From: an uncultured Eubacteriales bacterium
GTDB taxonomy: Bacteria > Bacillota > Clostridia > Oscillospirales > Butyricicoccaceae
Assembly: GCA_934395135.1 (NCBI GenBank)
Contig: CAKRRK010000002.1
Span: 124,001 to 188,000 of the forward strand
DNA: 64,000 bases
Direction: 5' to 3'
A program made the position numbers and the translations under genes. The notes below the pieces were generated by a model. It was given only the letters and a program-made list of their open reading frames with translations, had not been told where the DNA came from and searched no databases. This document shows, one piece after another, positions 25,667 through 34,147 of this stretch. Position 1 is the stretch's first letter. Every line of letters begins with the position of its first letter.

Positions 25667-25789
25667 GCATTGTCCTCGTTCTTTCCGCGGCGGGCCGGTT
25701 TGCTGTCATCTTGTCATTGCTCCGTCCATAAACTTCCCGGCCATTCTTTTGTGTTTTCTTCGCTATGCTTTGAAACAAAACAAAAAAGT

Positions 25790-25814
25790 CTTCTCCCGGA
25801 ATCCATGGGAGAAG
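25790..25814. terminator. Terminator of the radical SAM operon
   Basis: CTTCTCCC pairs with GGGAGAAG. T runs follow on both strands (TTTTTT), so it may stop transcription either way. It lies about 60 bases after the radical SAM stop. Confidence 0.75.
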
Positions 25815-25876
25815 GCTTTTTTCTCTGCAAAGACGGCGGCGTTCTGCCGCCATCCGGTTTTATGGCAAACGGCATT

Positions 25877-27565
25877 TTAACGCGATAGCCCCATTGCCGC
25901 AAACGGGATTCTGCGCACAGGATATTCCCCGGTTACAGGATCCGGCGCTGTATAGTCGCAGAACATGGCCTCTTCCCGGCTGTAAAGAAGCGCCGCGCCG
26001 CGTTTTGTTTCCGGCGGACAGGGCTGCCGCGCCTGCATCCACCGCTTTGCCTGTTTCAGCCTGCTGTCCGGAATTCGCAGCACCTTCGGAAGATAGCCCG
26101 ACCGGTCGCTTTTGATGCGATCCTCCGCCATCACATCCCGCAGGCGTCCTTGTTCGATGCCCGGCAAGCCGGAAAACCAGCGATACAGCATTTCTGTCAA
26201 ACCATCCAGCGCCACCCCTTCCGGTTTTATCTGCTGCCCCATTTCCCAAAACAGGACAAACGGACGCTTGCCCGTAGCAGTCAGCACATATTCCACCGTT
26301 CCCCGGAACCGGCCGCTGTGAAACACCCGGTCGAACACCGCCTCCATGCGGGACAGCCCCTCCATTTCCTTCCGGGAAATCCATGGGGTTTCCAGCACCT
26401 GATACGGCGGCGCAGCGGCCGCCGTACAGGGATATTTCTCCCGATTTTCCCGCATAGGCGAGCCGTACAGCAGCTTTAAAAATCCCAGCTGGAGCATATG
26501 CGGCCGCAGAAAAAATCCTTTGTCAAATCCCTCCGCAAAACACGCCAAATCTTCCAGCGGAAGCCCGGCAATGAGATCCAGGTGAATATGAATGTTTCCA
26601 AATTCCACCAGCCGCCGAATATTCCGGCAAAGCGCGTCTGTATCTGTTCGCCGGCGGATTTTTTCCAGTGTCCTTTCATGAAAACTCTGCATTCCGATTT
26701 CAAACTGGATGGCGCCCCTGGGCGCCGTGCGCAGAACCTCCATTGTCTTGTCGTCCAGAATATCCCCTGCGATTTCAAAATGAAAGCGCACCCCTGCCGG
26801 GATTTCTTTGCCGTATCGCCGGATGAGAAACGAAAATATCTCCCGTGCACGCTGTCGGTGGGCGTTGAAGGTACGGTCTACCAGTTTTACGGTTTTTGCC
26901 CCGCTGTTTGCCAGAAGCAACATCTTTTTTTTCGTTTGCTCCAGATCAAAAAAACGTACGCCGCCGCACCTGCCGGACAGACAAAACGCGCAGGAGTACG
27001 GGCAGCCCCGGGAAGTTTCCAAGTAGGCGATCCGTCCCTTCAGCCGCTCCAGATAATCCTGGGTGTACGGCGACGGCGGATCCTCATTGGAAATATACGG
27101 CGGCGCCGTAAGTACCGTTCCGTCCGGCCCTCTGCCGCAGATGCCGTCGCTGCCCGCCGGGTTTTTGCCCGCCTGCAGATCGGAAAGCAGCCGGGCGAAA
27201 GGATATTCCCCCTCGCCGGACACAACAAAATCCACCCAAGTCTCGCCTTCGAAGAAGGCCGCCGGGCGGTATCCCACCTCCGGCCCGCCCAAAATTAACA
27301 CCATTTCCGGCCGCTGCCTTTTTATCATGCGCCCCAGGCGGCATACCATTTCAATGTTCCAGATATAGCAGCAAAAACTCAGGACATCCGGCTGTTTTTC
27401 CAAAATCCGCTGCCACAGCGCTCCATCTCCTTCGTTTACCGTCCCCTCTACAATCTCGGCGGAAATTCCTTCTCCGCCATAGGCCCGCAGACCTGCCAGC
27501 AGGCAGTAAGGGGCGGGGGACATATGGATATAGTTGGAATTGATGGAACAGATCACCGCGCGCAT
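25877..27565 (-). CDS. B12-binding domain radical SAM protein (DUF4080 type)
   Basis: The 562-residue protein has an N-terminal cobalamin-binding-like Rossmann domain (residues 1-145, with ILGGPEVGYRP), a radical SAM barrel with the 4Fe-4S motif CPYSCAFC at about 188-195, the Elp3/MiaB-like stretch IQFEIGMQSFHERTLEKI, and a C-terminal DUF4080-type region. The substrate is unknown. The classical B12-binding DxHxxG motif is not evident. The ATG at 27565 has AGAGGAG seven bases upstream. It ends an operon with a flavodoxin-ferredoxin protein that could supply electrons. Confidence 0.85.
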   Translation of the reverse strand: MRAVICSINSNYIHMSPAPYCLLAGLRAYGGEGISAEIVEGTVNEGDGALWQRILEKQPDVLSFCCYIWNIEMVCRLGRMIKRQRPEMVLILGGPEVGYRPAAFFEGETWVDFVVSGEGEYPFARLLSDLQAGKNPAGSDGICGRGPDGTVLTAPPYISNEDPPSPYTQDYLERLKGRIAYLETSRGCPYSCAFCLSGRCGGVRFFDLEQTKKKMLLLANSGAKTVKLVDRTFNAHRQRAREIFSFLIRRYGKEIPAGVRFHFEIAGDILDDKTMEVLRTAPRGAIQFEIGMQSFHERTLEKIRRRTDTDALCRNIRRLVEFGNIHIHLDLIAGLPLEDLACFAEGFDKGFFLRPHMLQLGFLKLLYGSPMRENREKYPCTAAAAPPYQVLETPWISRKEMEGLSRMEAVFDRVFHSGRFRGTVEYVLTATGKRPFVLFWEMGQQIKPEGVALDGLTEMLYRWFSGLPGIEQGRLRDVMAEDRIKSDRSGYLPKVLRIPDSRLKQAKRWMQARQPCPPETKRGAALLYSREEAMFCDYTAPDPVTGEYPVRRIPFAAMGLSR

Positions 27566-27587
27566 ACCAGTCTCCTCTCTGCCGTCT

Positions 27588-27953
27588 TTAAAGCCGCTGC
27601 CCGCAGTTTGGGCAATAGGAAAAGCTTTCTTCCGCCGGATAACCGCAGTGCCGGCAGATCCGCTGTCCCCCGCATGCCTCGGAAAAACACAAACTGTCCG
27701 GATCGATGGAATCCACCTCTCCAGCGGCAATGCGTTCTCCCAACTCCTTGGGCAGCAGGGCCGCGCCGCCGCAGCAGGTGATCCTGGCATAATACTGCTT
27801 GTTCCACCGAAACAGGGGGATAAAAAACAGACTGAAGCACATGCACGTCAAAAACACCTCCAGCCGTCCGTAGCGGCCGCAGCGCTTGCAGCGTATGCTT
27901 TGAGAAAAGTCCAGCTGCTTTTCCCGCGGATTGATTCCCATAATAAAAAACAT
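27588..27953 (-). CDS. Zinc-ribbon protein (zinc_ribbon_15-like)
   Basis: This 121-residue protein starts MFFIMGINPREKQLDF, has a first zinc pair CKRCGRYG, a short hydrophobic stretch TCMCFSLFFIPLFRWNKQYYA, and a C-terminal zinc ribbon CRHCGYPAEESFSYCPNCGQRL. It matches small clostridial zinc-ribbon proteins with unknown role. It sits between the phosphatase and the radical SAM gene with short gaps (42 and 22 bases), so it belongs to the same transcript. Confidence 0.75.
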   Translation of the reverse strand: MFFIMGINPREKQLDFSQSIRCKRCGRYGRLEVFLTCMCFSLFFIPLFRWNKQYYARITCCGGAALLPKELGERIAAGEVDSIDPDSLCFSEACGGQRICRHCGYPAEESFSYCPNCGQRL

Positions 27954-27995
27954 TTGGGGTTCCCCCTTTTTGTACCCAGGCCGCTGCCGGGTGTC

Positions 27996-28607
27996 CTAAT
28001 AATAAACCGCGCCTTCCTGGCGCAGGATCATTTTACCGTTTTGCACCGATAACACCGATACAGCACAGTTCTTCTGCACCTTGCCATGCCAGAAATCCCC
28101 CGGTCCCTCCATATTGACTGTGGAAAGGAGGCCCCGCACCGCCGCGCCATGCGTCGATACCAACACCGTTTTGTCCGCAAGGGACGGCGTATGGATAAGC
28201 TCCTGCAAAAACGCCGTCGTCCGCGCGCAAAGCTGGGATATGGATTCCCCGCCCGGCGGCGGCATATAACGATCCGGTGCGGTAAAAAACCAGTCAAATT
28301 TTCGGTCCGGCACATTATATCCCTCGCCCCGGCTGATCAGTCCTTCGTATACGCCAAACCCAATCTCCAGCAGCCGGGGATCTTCCACCACCGGCACGTC
28401 CCGGCCGGCCAAAAGGATCTTCGCCGTCTCACAGGCCCGGGCAAGCGGACTGGTATACGCCCGTGCAAAAGGTACGTCCTGCAGCGCCTCCGCCGTCTTT
28501 CGGGCAAGGCGGCGGCCTTCTTCGTTCAGCGGAATATCTGACCGCCCCTGCAGCCGATATGCCTTATTCCAATCCGTCTGCCCATGGCGGATAATATAAA
28601 TTTCCAT
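27996..28607 (-). CDS. Histidine phosphatase family protein
   Basis: The 203-residue protein has the phosphoglycerate-mutase-like fold with the catalytic RHG motif IIRHGQTDWN, the LNEEGRRLA segment, YTSPLARACETA, and the second histidine in VLVSTHGAAVRG. It is a phosphatase of the PhoE/CobC/GpmB group, with the substrate not evident. It starts 24 bases after the EFR1 gene stop in the same operon. The B12-related radical SAM partner makes a cobalamin-linked phosphatase conceivable, but this is speculative. Confidence 0.85.
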   Translation of the reverse strand: MEIYIIRHGQTDWNKAYRLQGRSDIPLNEEGRRLARKTAEALQDVPFARAYTSPLARACETAKILLAGRDVPVVEDPRLLEIGFGVYEGLISRGEGYNVPDRKFDWFFTAPDRYMPPPGGESISQLCARTTAFLQELIHTPSLADKTVLVSTHGAAVRGLLSTVNMEGPGDFWHGKVQKNCAVSVLSVQNGKMILRQEGAVYY

Positions 28608-28631
28608 CGTTGAAACTTCCTGTCGTGATTT

Positions 28632-29453
28632 CTATAAAAACAGTTCCGGTTCCGCCCGGCGGGCGTATCCAAGTTCCAGTTCTTCTTTGTGATATAAATA
28701 TCCAGGATCGTCGTAATATTTTGCACCTTTGGGACATTTTTTTACGCATGCTCCGCATTTGATGCAGATTCCGGTATATTCCCGCACGTTTTCCGGACGG
28801 ATGGATCCCATGGGACAAACCGCGGCGCAAATCCCGCAGTCATCGCAGGTATCTTTTGTTTTGGGCTTGACCTTCAGAATGTTGACCGGGGTTCCCTTTC
28901 GATCCCTAGGCTGATAATACGGCCGGTAAGGACTTTCTCCCGCCACCGCCACCGGCGCCTGCAGGGTCTCTTCCAGGTCATGGTGCAGCTTTTCCCAAAT
29001 CTCTTCCGCAAACTGGTCTGCCGTTTCCAGGTCGGAAGTATCCGGCCGGTCTTTTGCCAGGGTATCCGAAAAAGAATGTTCCCCCACAAAAGCTCCGGCA
29101 GCAATGGTGTGAAATCCGTCTTCCTCCAGAATATCCCGCAGCTCGATCAGACCATCGTCATAGTTTCGGTTTCCAAACAGCACCACCGGCACCGCCAACG
29201 CGCCGCCGCCCCGGATGGTTTTCAAATACGGCAGCAATACGTTTGGCACCCTCCCTGCATAGACCGGCGTACCAAAGATCACGATATCCCCCGGTGCAAA
29301 TTCCACTGGCGTTTCCCGCCGGCCCGGCAGGGTAAAGTCTATGCATTGCACCGCTTTGCCCAAATGCGCGGCAAGGCGGCCGCTGATGCGCCGGACAATC
29401 TTTTCTGTCGTTCCCGTTCCGCTGAAAAACATTCCATACACAGCCTGTACCAT
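28632..29453 (-). CDS. EFR1-type flavodoxin-ferredoxin fusion protein
   Basis: The 273-residue protein joins an N-terminal flavodoxin domain (FMN phosphate loop FSGTGTTEKIV near residue 10, FGTPVYAGRVP) to a C-terminal domain with two 4Fe-4S clusters (CDDCGICAAVCP at about 205-216 and CIKCGACVKKCP at about 232-243). It should carry low-potential electrons. It is the first gene of an operon with a phosphatase, a zinc-ribbon protein and a radical SAM enzyme, and may be the reductant of the last. Confidence 0.88.
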   Translation of the reverse strand: MVQAVYGMFFSGTGTTEKIVRRISGRLAAHLGKAVQCIDFTLPGRRETPVEFAPGDIVIFGTPVYAGRVPNVLLPYLKTIRGGGALAVPVVLFGNRNYDDGLIELRDILEEDGFHTIAAGAFVGEHSFSDTLAKDRPDTSDLETADQFAEEIWEKLHHDLEETLQAPVAVAGESPYRPYYQPRDRKGTPVNILKVKPKTKDTCDDCGICAAVCPMGSIRPENVREYTGICIKCGACVKKCPKGAKYYDDPGYLYHKEELELGYARRAEPELFL

Positions 29454-29488
29454 TCCATTTCCCTCCTGGATCTTTTGTTCTGCTATAA

Positions 29489-29517
29489 TTCATACCATGA
29501 TGCCGTCCATCTGTCAA
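29489..29517 (-). promoter_or_regulatory. Promoter of the EFR1/radical SAM operon
   Basis: TTGACA and TATGAA on the minus strand are 17 bases apart with TGG before the -10. Confidence 0.65.
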
Positions 29518-29556
29518 CCGCCTGCGCATCTTGTGTCTGCATCCTTTCGAAACGGA

Positions 29557-29589
29557 AAAACAGCCCCGACCATACAGTCGAGGCTGTTT
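29557..29589 (-). terminator. Terminator after the TIGR04076 gene
   Basis: AAACAGCCTCGAC and its partner GTCGGGGCTGTTT on the minus strand form a hairpin followed by TTTTTCC. Confidence 0.75.
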
Positions 29590-29629
29590 CCCATGCCGTT
29601 CCTTTTCCCCGCTTGGCGCCGGAAACGCT

Positions 29630-29971
29630 TTATCGAACCGGAGTGTTCCTTTCCGCAGTTTCTTCCGTTTCCTCCAGCTTGAAAATAACCGGCCGTAATC
29701 CGTCGTTGCAGCTGCAAATCGCGACGCCCGGTTGTTTCACCCAATCACCGTAATAAAAAACCTCTTTTCCAGCTCCATGGGCCAATGCAAACACATACTG
29801 GTAAATTGCTTTCCAGGCTTCGTCGCAAAACCCTTCCGGTTTGGCATAATCCGCGTAAAACACTTGCCCTGCTTTCAGCATAGGACAGGCGGTAAACCCC
29901 TCGCCGCCATATTCTGCGGCAAGTTCCCGGTCCAGAGTCGTTTTCAGCACGGTTATTTTTACTTTTTTCAC
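29630..29971 (-). CDS. TIGR04076 family protein
   Basis: This 113-residue protein matches a conserved clostridial family of unknown function, with MKKVKITVLKTTLDRELA, CPMLKAGQVFYADYAKPEGFCDEAW and the C-terminal GVAICSCNDGLRPVIFKLE. Conserved cysteines (CPM, FCDEAW, CSCND) suggest a metal or redox role, which is an inference. It starts 27 bases after the dehydrogenase stop and is probably its operon partner. Confidence 0.8.
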   Translation of the reverse strand: MKKVKITVLKTTLDRELAAEYGGEGFTACPMLKAGQVFYADYAKPEGFCDEAWKAIYQYVFALAHGAGKEVFYYGDWVKQPGVAICSCNDGLRPVIFKLEETEETAERNTPVR

Positions 29972-29998
29972 ACGAACTGCCCCTTTCGCAAACGGGTT

Positions 29999-31168
29999 TT
30001 ACCGCTTAGGATATGCAGTGGAAACCAGTACCTTTCCGGCTGTGATCTTCATGCCTTCCTCGATGTCTTCCAGATGAAACCGTCCCGTTACCATCTTACG
30101 CATATCAATGCGGCCGGAAGCCATCAGTGCGATCACGTCCGGATAAATTCCCTGACCAGACTGGCCGTTGGACCCGCTGATGGTGGCGGCGTTAAACTGC
30201 CAGTTGTAAATATCCACTGGTGTAATATACGGCGGATGGCCAATCTGCACGGTTTTGCCGCCGATGGCAAGGGATTTTGCCATCACCGGATATGTAAATT
30301 TGGACGCGCCCGCGCATTCCGCGAACAAAGAGATGCCTGCGCCGTTGGTAAGATCCATCAGCATTTCCGCCTGTTCGTCAGCAGAAGCAAAGCTTGTCGG
30401 GTCAAATACATAATCCGCGCCGCAGTTTTTCGCAAGTTCTACCCGCTCCGGCACGCTTTCAAAGGCAATGAGCTTCGCCGCGCCAGCCGTTTTCATCAGA
30501 GAAACCGCGGCAAGCCCAATCGGGCCGCAGCCAAAAACCACCACATGGCCGCCGGGACGGATGCCGCCGCCGCGGACAAACAGGCCGTTGTAGGCAACGC
30601 CGGTGGGTTCGATCATAGCGCCCAGTTCCAGCGCCGTCATTTTATCTCCGTAAAAGTTTACAATGTCATTTAACAGATAGCAGTATTTTGCCCGAACGGT
30701 TACATATTCCGCAAAACCCCCGTCATAGGTGAGACCAGGCTCCTCCAGGTTTTTGCACTGGTTAAACATTCCCCTGCGGCATGCGTCGCACTCGCCGCAC
30801 CAGTTCATAGATTCCACGGATACCAGATCGCCGACTTTCAGCCGTTTTACATCTTTTCCAACTTCCACAATTTCCCCGGAAAACTCATGGCCTGTGATAA
30901 TCGGGTATTTGCTGTGGCCGTTATACATGGTATAGCCTTCCTCGTCTTTTTTCAGCAGATGCACATCGGTCCCGCAGATACCAGCCGCACCGACTTTCAG
31001 GAGCACTTCGTCCTCCCCGCACACCGGCATAGGACGGTCTGTAACAGAACCTCTTATGTTTCTCCAGATGTTTGCGCCGCGCAGCGACCGCTTGTCGTTC
31101 TTTTCTTTCTCCGACAGTTTGTATCCCGGCTTTGGATCAAAGTCCGCTTCTACATAGAACGCTCTCAT
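29999..31168 (-). CDS. iolM: Zinc-dependent medium-chain dehydrogenase, scyllo-inosose dehydrogenase-like
   Basis: The 389-residue NAD(P)-dependent MDR enzyme has catalytic-zinc residues in GICGTDVH and ITGHEFSGEIVEVG, structural-zinc cysteines in CGECDACRRGMFNQC, and the Rossmann motif VVVFGCGPIGLAA. The unusual N-terminus DFDPKPGYKLSEKEKNDKRSL and the DEEGYTMYNG stretch closely resemble, from memory, Thermotoga maritima TM0412, a scyllo-inosose 3-dehydrogenase (IolM). Sorbitol or threonine dehydrogenase are alternatives. The ATG at 31168 has GGAGG eight bases upstream. A sugar ABC transporter and an iolE homologue in the window fit inositol catabolism. Confidence 0.7.
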   Translation of the reverse strand: MRAFYVEADFDPKPGYKLSEKEKNDKRSLRGANIWRNIRGSVTDRPMPVCGEDEVLLKVGAAGICGTDVHLLKKDEEGYTMYNGHSKYPIITGHEFSGEIVEVGKDVKRLKVGDLVSVESMNWCGECDACRRGMFNQCKNLEEPGLTYDGGFAEYVTVRAKYCYLLNDIVNFYGDKMTALELGAMIEPTGVAYNGLFVRGGGIRPGGHVVVFGCGPIGLAAVSLMKTAGAAKLIAFESVPERVELAKNCGADYVFDPTSFASADEQAEMLMDLTNGAGISLFAECAGASKFTYPVMAKSLAIGGKTVQIGHPPYITPVDIYNWQFNAATISGSNGQSGQGIYPDVIALMASGRIDMRKMVTGRFHLEDIEEGMKITAGKVLVSTAYPKR

Positions 31169-31249
31169 ATGGTTTTCCTCCATTACAAATTTTTTTGTTG
31201 TTCCGCCGCCTGCCGCGGCGCTTTGGCCATAGCGCTTCTGTATGGTTTT

Positions 31250-31279
31250 ATCATATCATATTCCCGCCGTTTTGCGCAA
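31250..31279 (-). promoter_or_regulatory. Promoter of the dehydrogenase unit
   Basis: TTGCGC and TATGAT on the minus strand are 18 bases apart. A second TATGAT lies five bases further upstream. Confidence 0.5.
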
Positions 31280-31541
31280 TGCGGCATGGAAAGAGAAAAT
31301 TGTTTTTATTAATGAATGAATATGATATATTAATGCGATTCTGGCGGTTTTTTTGCACTTTTCGAATGTGAAAACACTTCACCTTGGCATTCCTTTTTTT
31401 CGCTGTTTATATCTTGCTGTATTTTTCCTGCTTGCTTTTATTTTTTTCCCTTTTTCCCTGCTTGATTTTTCATTTCTTGCGGTATTCCGGATGTCTGCCC
31501 TTCTCTTGTGCGCGGCGCCTGTCTGACCGCCGGCAAAACGC

Positions 31542-31581
31542 CATATGGGCGCGTATGCTGCTGTGCATACGCGCCCATATG
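31542..31581. repeat. Long perfect inverted repeat after the ABC transporter operon
   Basis: The 17-base arms CATATGGGCGCGTATGC and their exact complement flank a six-base loop. The hairpin lies about 60 bases past the last permease gene and may end that operon, although only TTTT follows on the minus strand. The rest of 31282-31541 is pyrimidine-rich without a gene. Confidence 0.7.
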
Positions 31582-31639
31582 AAAAAATAGAAAAGAAAAA
31601 AAGAAACTTGCTTCGAACAAATCCTTGCCGCGCAGCGGC

Positions 31640-32641
31640 TCAGGAGGCGTTTCGCATAGAGCGCTTTAAGGAGTCCGTCACCATTGCAAGATAGATGACA
31701 ATTCCCTTCACCACCGGATAAAGATACGGTGTCACACCCAAAACGCCCAGGCCGTTTTCAATGGCCTGATAAAAATACACGCCTACCAATGTACCGGGGA
31801 TCAGCGTACCAACGCCGCCGAACAGGCTGGTGCCGCCCAGCACAACGGCGGTAATGGACAAAAATTCCATCCCGTCGCCTATGTCCGCAGGAATGGCCTG
31901 GCCTACGTTTGCCACCTGAATCAGCCCCGCAATGCCGGCAAACAGCCCGCACAGAACAAAGGAAAGCGCCACGGTTTTCGGCACATGAATACCAACCTTG
32001 GCCGCGGCTTTCCGGTTGCAGCCTACTGCCTGCACCCGCCGGCCAAAAGGCGTAAACTTATAAATCAGCGCCATAACCACAATCAGCGCCACACTGATGA
32101 AAATCAGGGATGGAATCCCCAAAATGCTGGACCCTACAAACTTTTTAATGGGTTCCGTGGTCAAAATTCTGGATTCGTCAATCAAATAGGTAGCGCCCCG
32201 CAACAGAGTCTGCATTCCCAGGGTAACCAAAAAGGAGTTGATCTTTAATTTTGTAATCAGCACTGCGTTCACCGCGCCGAGAAGCGCGCCGAGCAGGATG
32301 CTCAGTACGGTTGCCGCAAAAATCGGCATACCGAGTTTTGTGATGCTCACCATCCATACCATAGCGCAGACGCTGGCAATGGAACCCACCGACAAGTCGA
32401 TCTCTCCGGTCAGCAGCACAAACGTCATCCCAATGGAAACAATGAGCAGCGGGCTGGCGTTTACCAGCAGCCCCTTCATATTCGCCGCCGTCAGAAACGT
32501 ATCCGGCGCCAGCACCGCGTATACAATCAGCAGCACAATGACCAGCGCGTACAGCGCATAGTTGATGCAAAATTTCTTGATCCGTAAATTGCGTTCGTAT
32601 TCCATTAACCCACCGGAACGCATCGCATTGCTTTTTTCCAT
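31640..32641 (-). CDS. Sugar ABC transporter permease (RbsC-like)
   Basis: The 333-residue inner-membrane protein has about 8-10 helices and the branched family signatures of RbsC/XylH permeases: GMTFVLLTGEIDLSVGSIASVC, NSFLVTLGMQTLLRG, FGRRVQAVGCNRKAA (the ATPase-contact loop) and TAVVLGGTSLFGGVGT. It pairs with the second permease at 34148-35143 to form a heterodimer. The ATG at 32641 has GAGGTGA upstream. It is the last gene of the operon binding protein / permease / ATPase / permease. Confidence 0.93.
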   Translation of the reverse strand: MEKSNAMRSGGLMEYERNLRIKKFCINYALYALVIVLLIVYAVLAPDTFLTAANMKGLLVNASPLLIVSIGMTFVLLTGEIDLSVGSIASVCAMVWMVSITKLGMPIFAATVLSILLGALLGAVNAVLITKLKINSFLVTLGMQTLLRGATYLIDESRILTTEPIKKFVGSSILGIPSLIFISVALIVVMALIYKFTPFGRRVQAVGCNRKAAAKVGIHVPKTVALSFVLCGLFAGIAGLIQVANVGQAIPADIGDGMEFLSITAVVLGGTSLFGGVGTLIPGTLVGVYFYQAIENGLGVLGVTPYLYPVVKGIVIYLAMVTDSLKRSMRNAS

Positions 32642-32666
32642 AACTGTCTCACCTCATTTTACTCAA

Positions 32667-34142
32667 TTATACGCAATATGACATCAGCAGGTCTTTGTCG
32701 ATTTCCTTTTTGTCGACACAGGCTGTAATCTTACCTCGGTTGATAACCAGCACCCGGTCGCTCAACTCTGAAATTTCCTCAATTTCGGAGCTGACAACCA
32801 ACACAGCCGTTCCTTCTGACGCAAGCTGATGGATGAGCTTATGGATTTCCGCCTTGGCGCCTACGTCAACGCCCCGCGTTGGCTCGTCCAGCAAAAAGAT
32901 CTTCGGCGCGCGCATGAGCCATTTTGCCATAATGACCTTTTGCTGGTTTCCGCCGGAAAGCTGTTCGGCTTTGACGTCTGCACTGGGCGTTTTAATATTC
33001 AGCTTCTTTATATATTCTTCGGTGGCCGTTTTCTGGGACTTAAAATCCAGCAGGCCATGCCGCACAAACCTGGACAGGTTGGGTGCCGCTACATTTTCCC
33101 AAATGCTCCACGGCAGGAAAATTCCGTCGTCATGACGGCCCTCGGTCACATAGCCGCAGTAATCGCGGAGCTTGGAAAACGGAACCGGCTCCAACTGGCC
33201 GCCGGCTTCCCTGGCCACATATACCTTGCCTTTGTCCGCTTTGTCCAAGCCATAAATCGCCCGCATCAGCTCGGTTCTGCCAGACCCCATCAGGCCCCAC
33301 AGACCCACGATTTCCCCGGCGCGGATTTCAAAGCTCACATCCTTCAGCACCCGGCCTCTGGACACATTTTCCACCTTGAACACCGGCTCTCCAATGCTGC
33401 TTTTCGTTTCGTCCGACTGCACCACTTCGCCGCCGACCATATTCTGAATGATCGTTTCCTTGGTAACCTCATCCTTTGTTCCGGAAACCACCAGCTTCCC
33501 GTCCCGCAGCACAACAATCCGGTCGGATATCTGCTCCAGTTCGTCCAGAAAATGGGAAATGAAGAAAATAATTGCTCCCTGCTTTTTCAGGGACTCGATT
33601 ACTTCAAACAGCCGTTCCTTTTCCTGATACGAAAAGGTGGAAGTCGGCTCGTCAAACAGGAGAACTTTTCCGCCGCAGGAAAGTGCCCGGGCGATTTCCA
33701 CCATCTGCCGTTCGCCGATGGGAAGATCCCCCACCTTTGCCCTGGGGTCAATGTCGCATCCCATCATCCCAAGATATTTCTTTGCTTCCGCATAGAGCCG
33801 CTTGTAATTCACGCGGCCCTTCAGCCGGGAAATGGCGATATTTTCCGCCACCGTCATATATTGAAACATTACCGGCTCCTGGTGGATAAAACCAATGCCA
33901 TGCTGCTCCGCCTGCTGCGGGGTGTTCAGCGTAAGTTCCGTTCCGTTCAGCAGGACTTTTCCCTCTGTCGCCGGGCTGACGCCCCCTAAAATGTTCATAA
34001 GCGTGGATTTTCCGGCGCCGTTTACACCGATCAACCCCAGTACCTCGCCGCTGTATGCGTCAAAGCTGACATTGTCCAGCGCCTTTACGCCAGGAAAAAC
34101 CTTTGATATATTTTGTATGGATAATACTGCTTTTTCTTCCAT
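32667..34142 (-). CDS. Sugar ABC transporter ATP-binding protein, two-domain (RbsA-like)
   Basis: The 491-residue ATPase contains two ABC domains. The first has the Walker A GVNGAGKST, signature LPIGERQMVEIARAL and Walker B LLFDEPTS. The second has GLMGSGRTE in Walker A position (degenerate, as in this family), LSGGNQQKVIMAKWL and IFLLDEPTRGVDVGA. This layout is typical for CUT2 sugar importers (ribose, xylose, inositol, galactose). It starts six bases after the upstream permease stop. Confidence 0.95.
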   Translation of the reverse strand: MEEKAVLSIQNISKVFPGVKALDNVSFDAYSGEVLGLIGVNGAGKSTLMNILGGVSPATEGKVLLNGTELTLNTPQQAEQHGIGFIHQEPVMFQYMTVAENIAISRLKGRVNYKRLYAEAKKYLGMMGCDIDPRAKVGDLPIGERQMVEIARALSCGGKVLLFDEPTSTFSYQEKERLFEVIESLKKQGAIIFFISHFLDELEQISDRIVVLRDGKLVVSGTKDEVTKETIIQNMVGGEVVQSDETKSSIGEPVFKVENVSRGRVLKDVSFEIRAGEIVGLWGLMGSGRTELMRAIYGLDKADKGKVYVAREAGGQLEPVPFSKLRDYCGYVTEGRHDDGIFLPWSIWENVAAPNLSRFVRHGLLDFKSQKTATEEYIKKLNIKTPSADVKAEQLSGGNQQKVIMAKWLMRAPKIFLLDEPTRGVDVGAKAEIHKLIHQLASEGTAVLVVSSEIEEISELSDRVLVINRGKITACVDKKEIDKDLLMSYCV

Positions 34143-34147
34143 AATCC

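Noticed and set aside
32829..33989. 386-residue open frame on the plus strand
   Set aside because: It is antisense to the two-domain ATPase gene and has a shadow-type composition.
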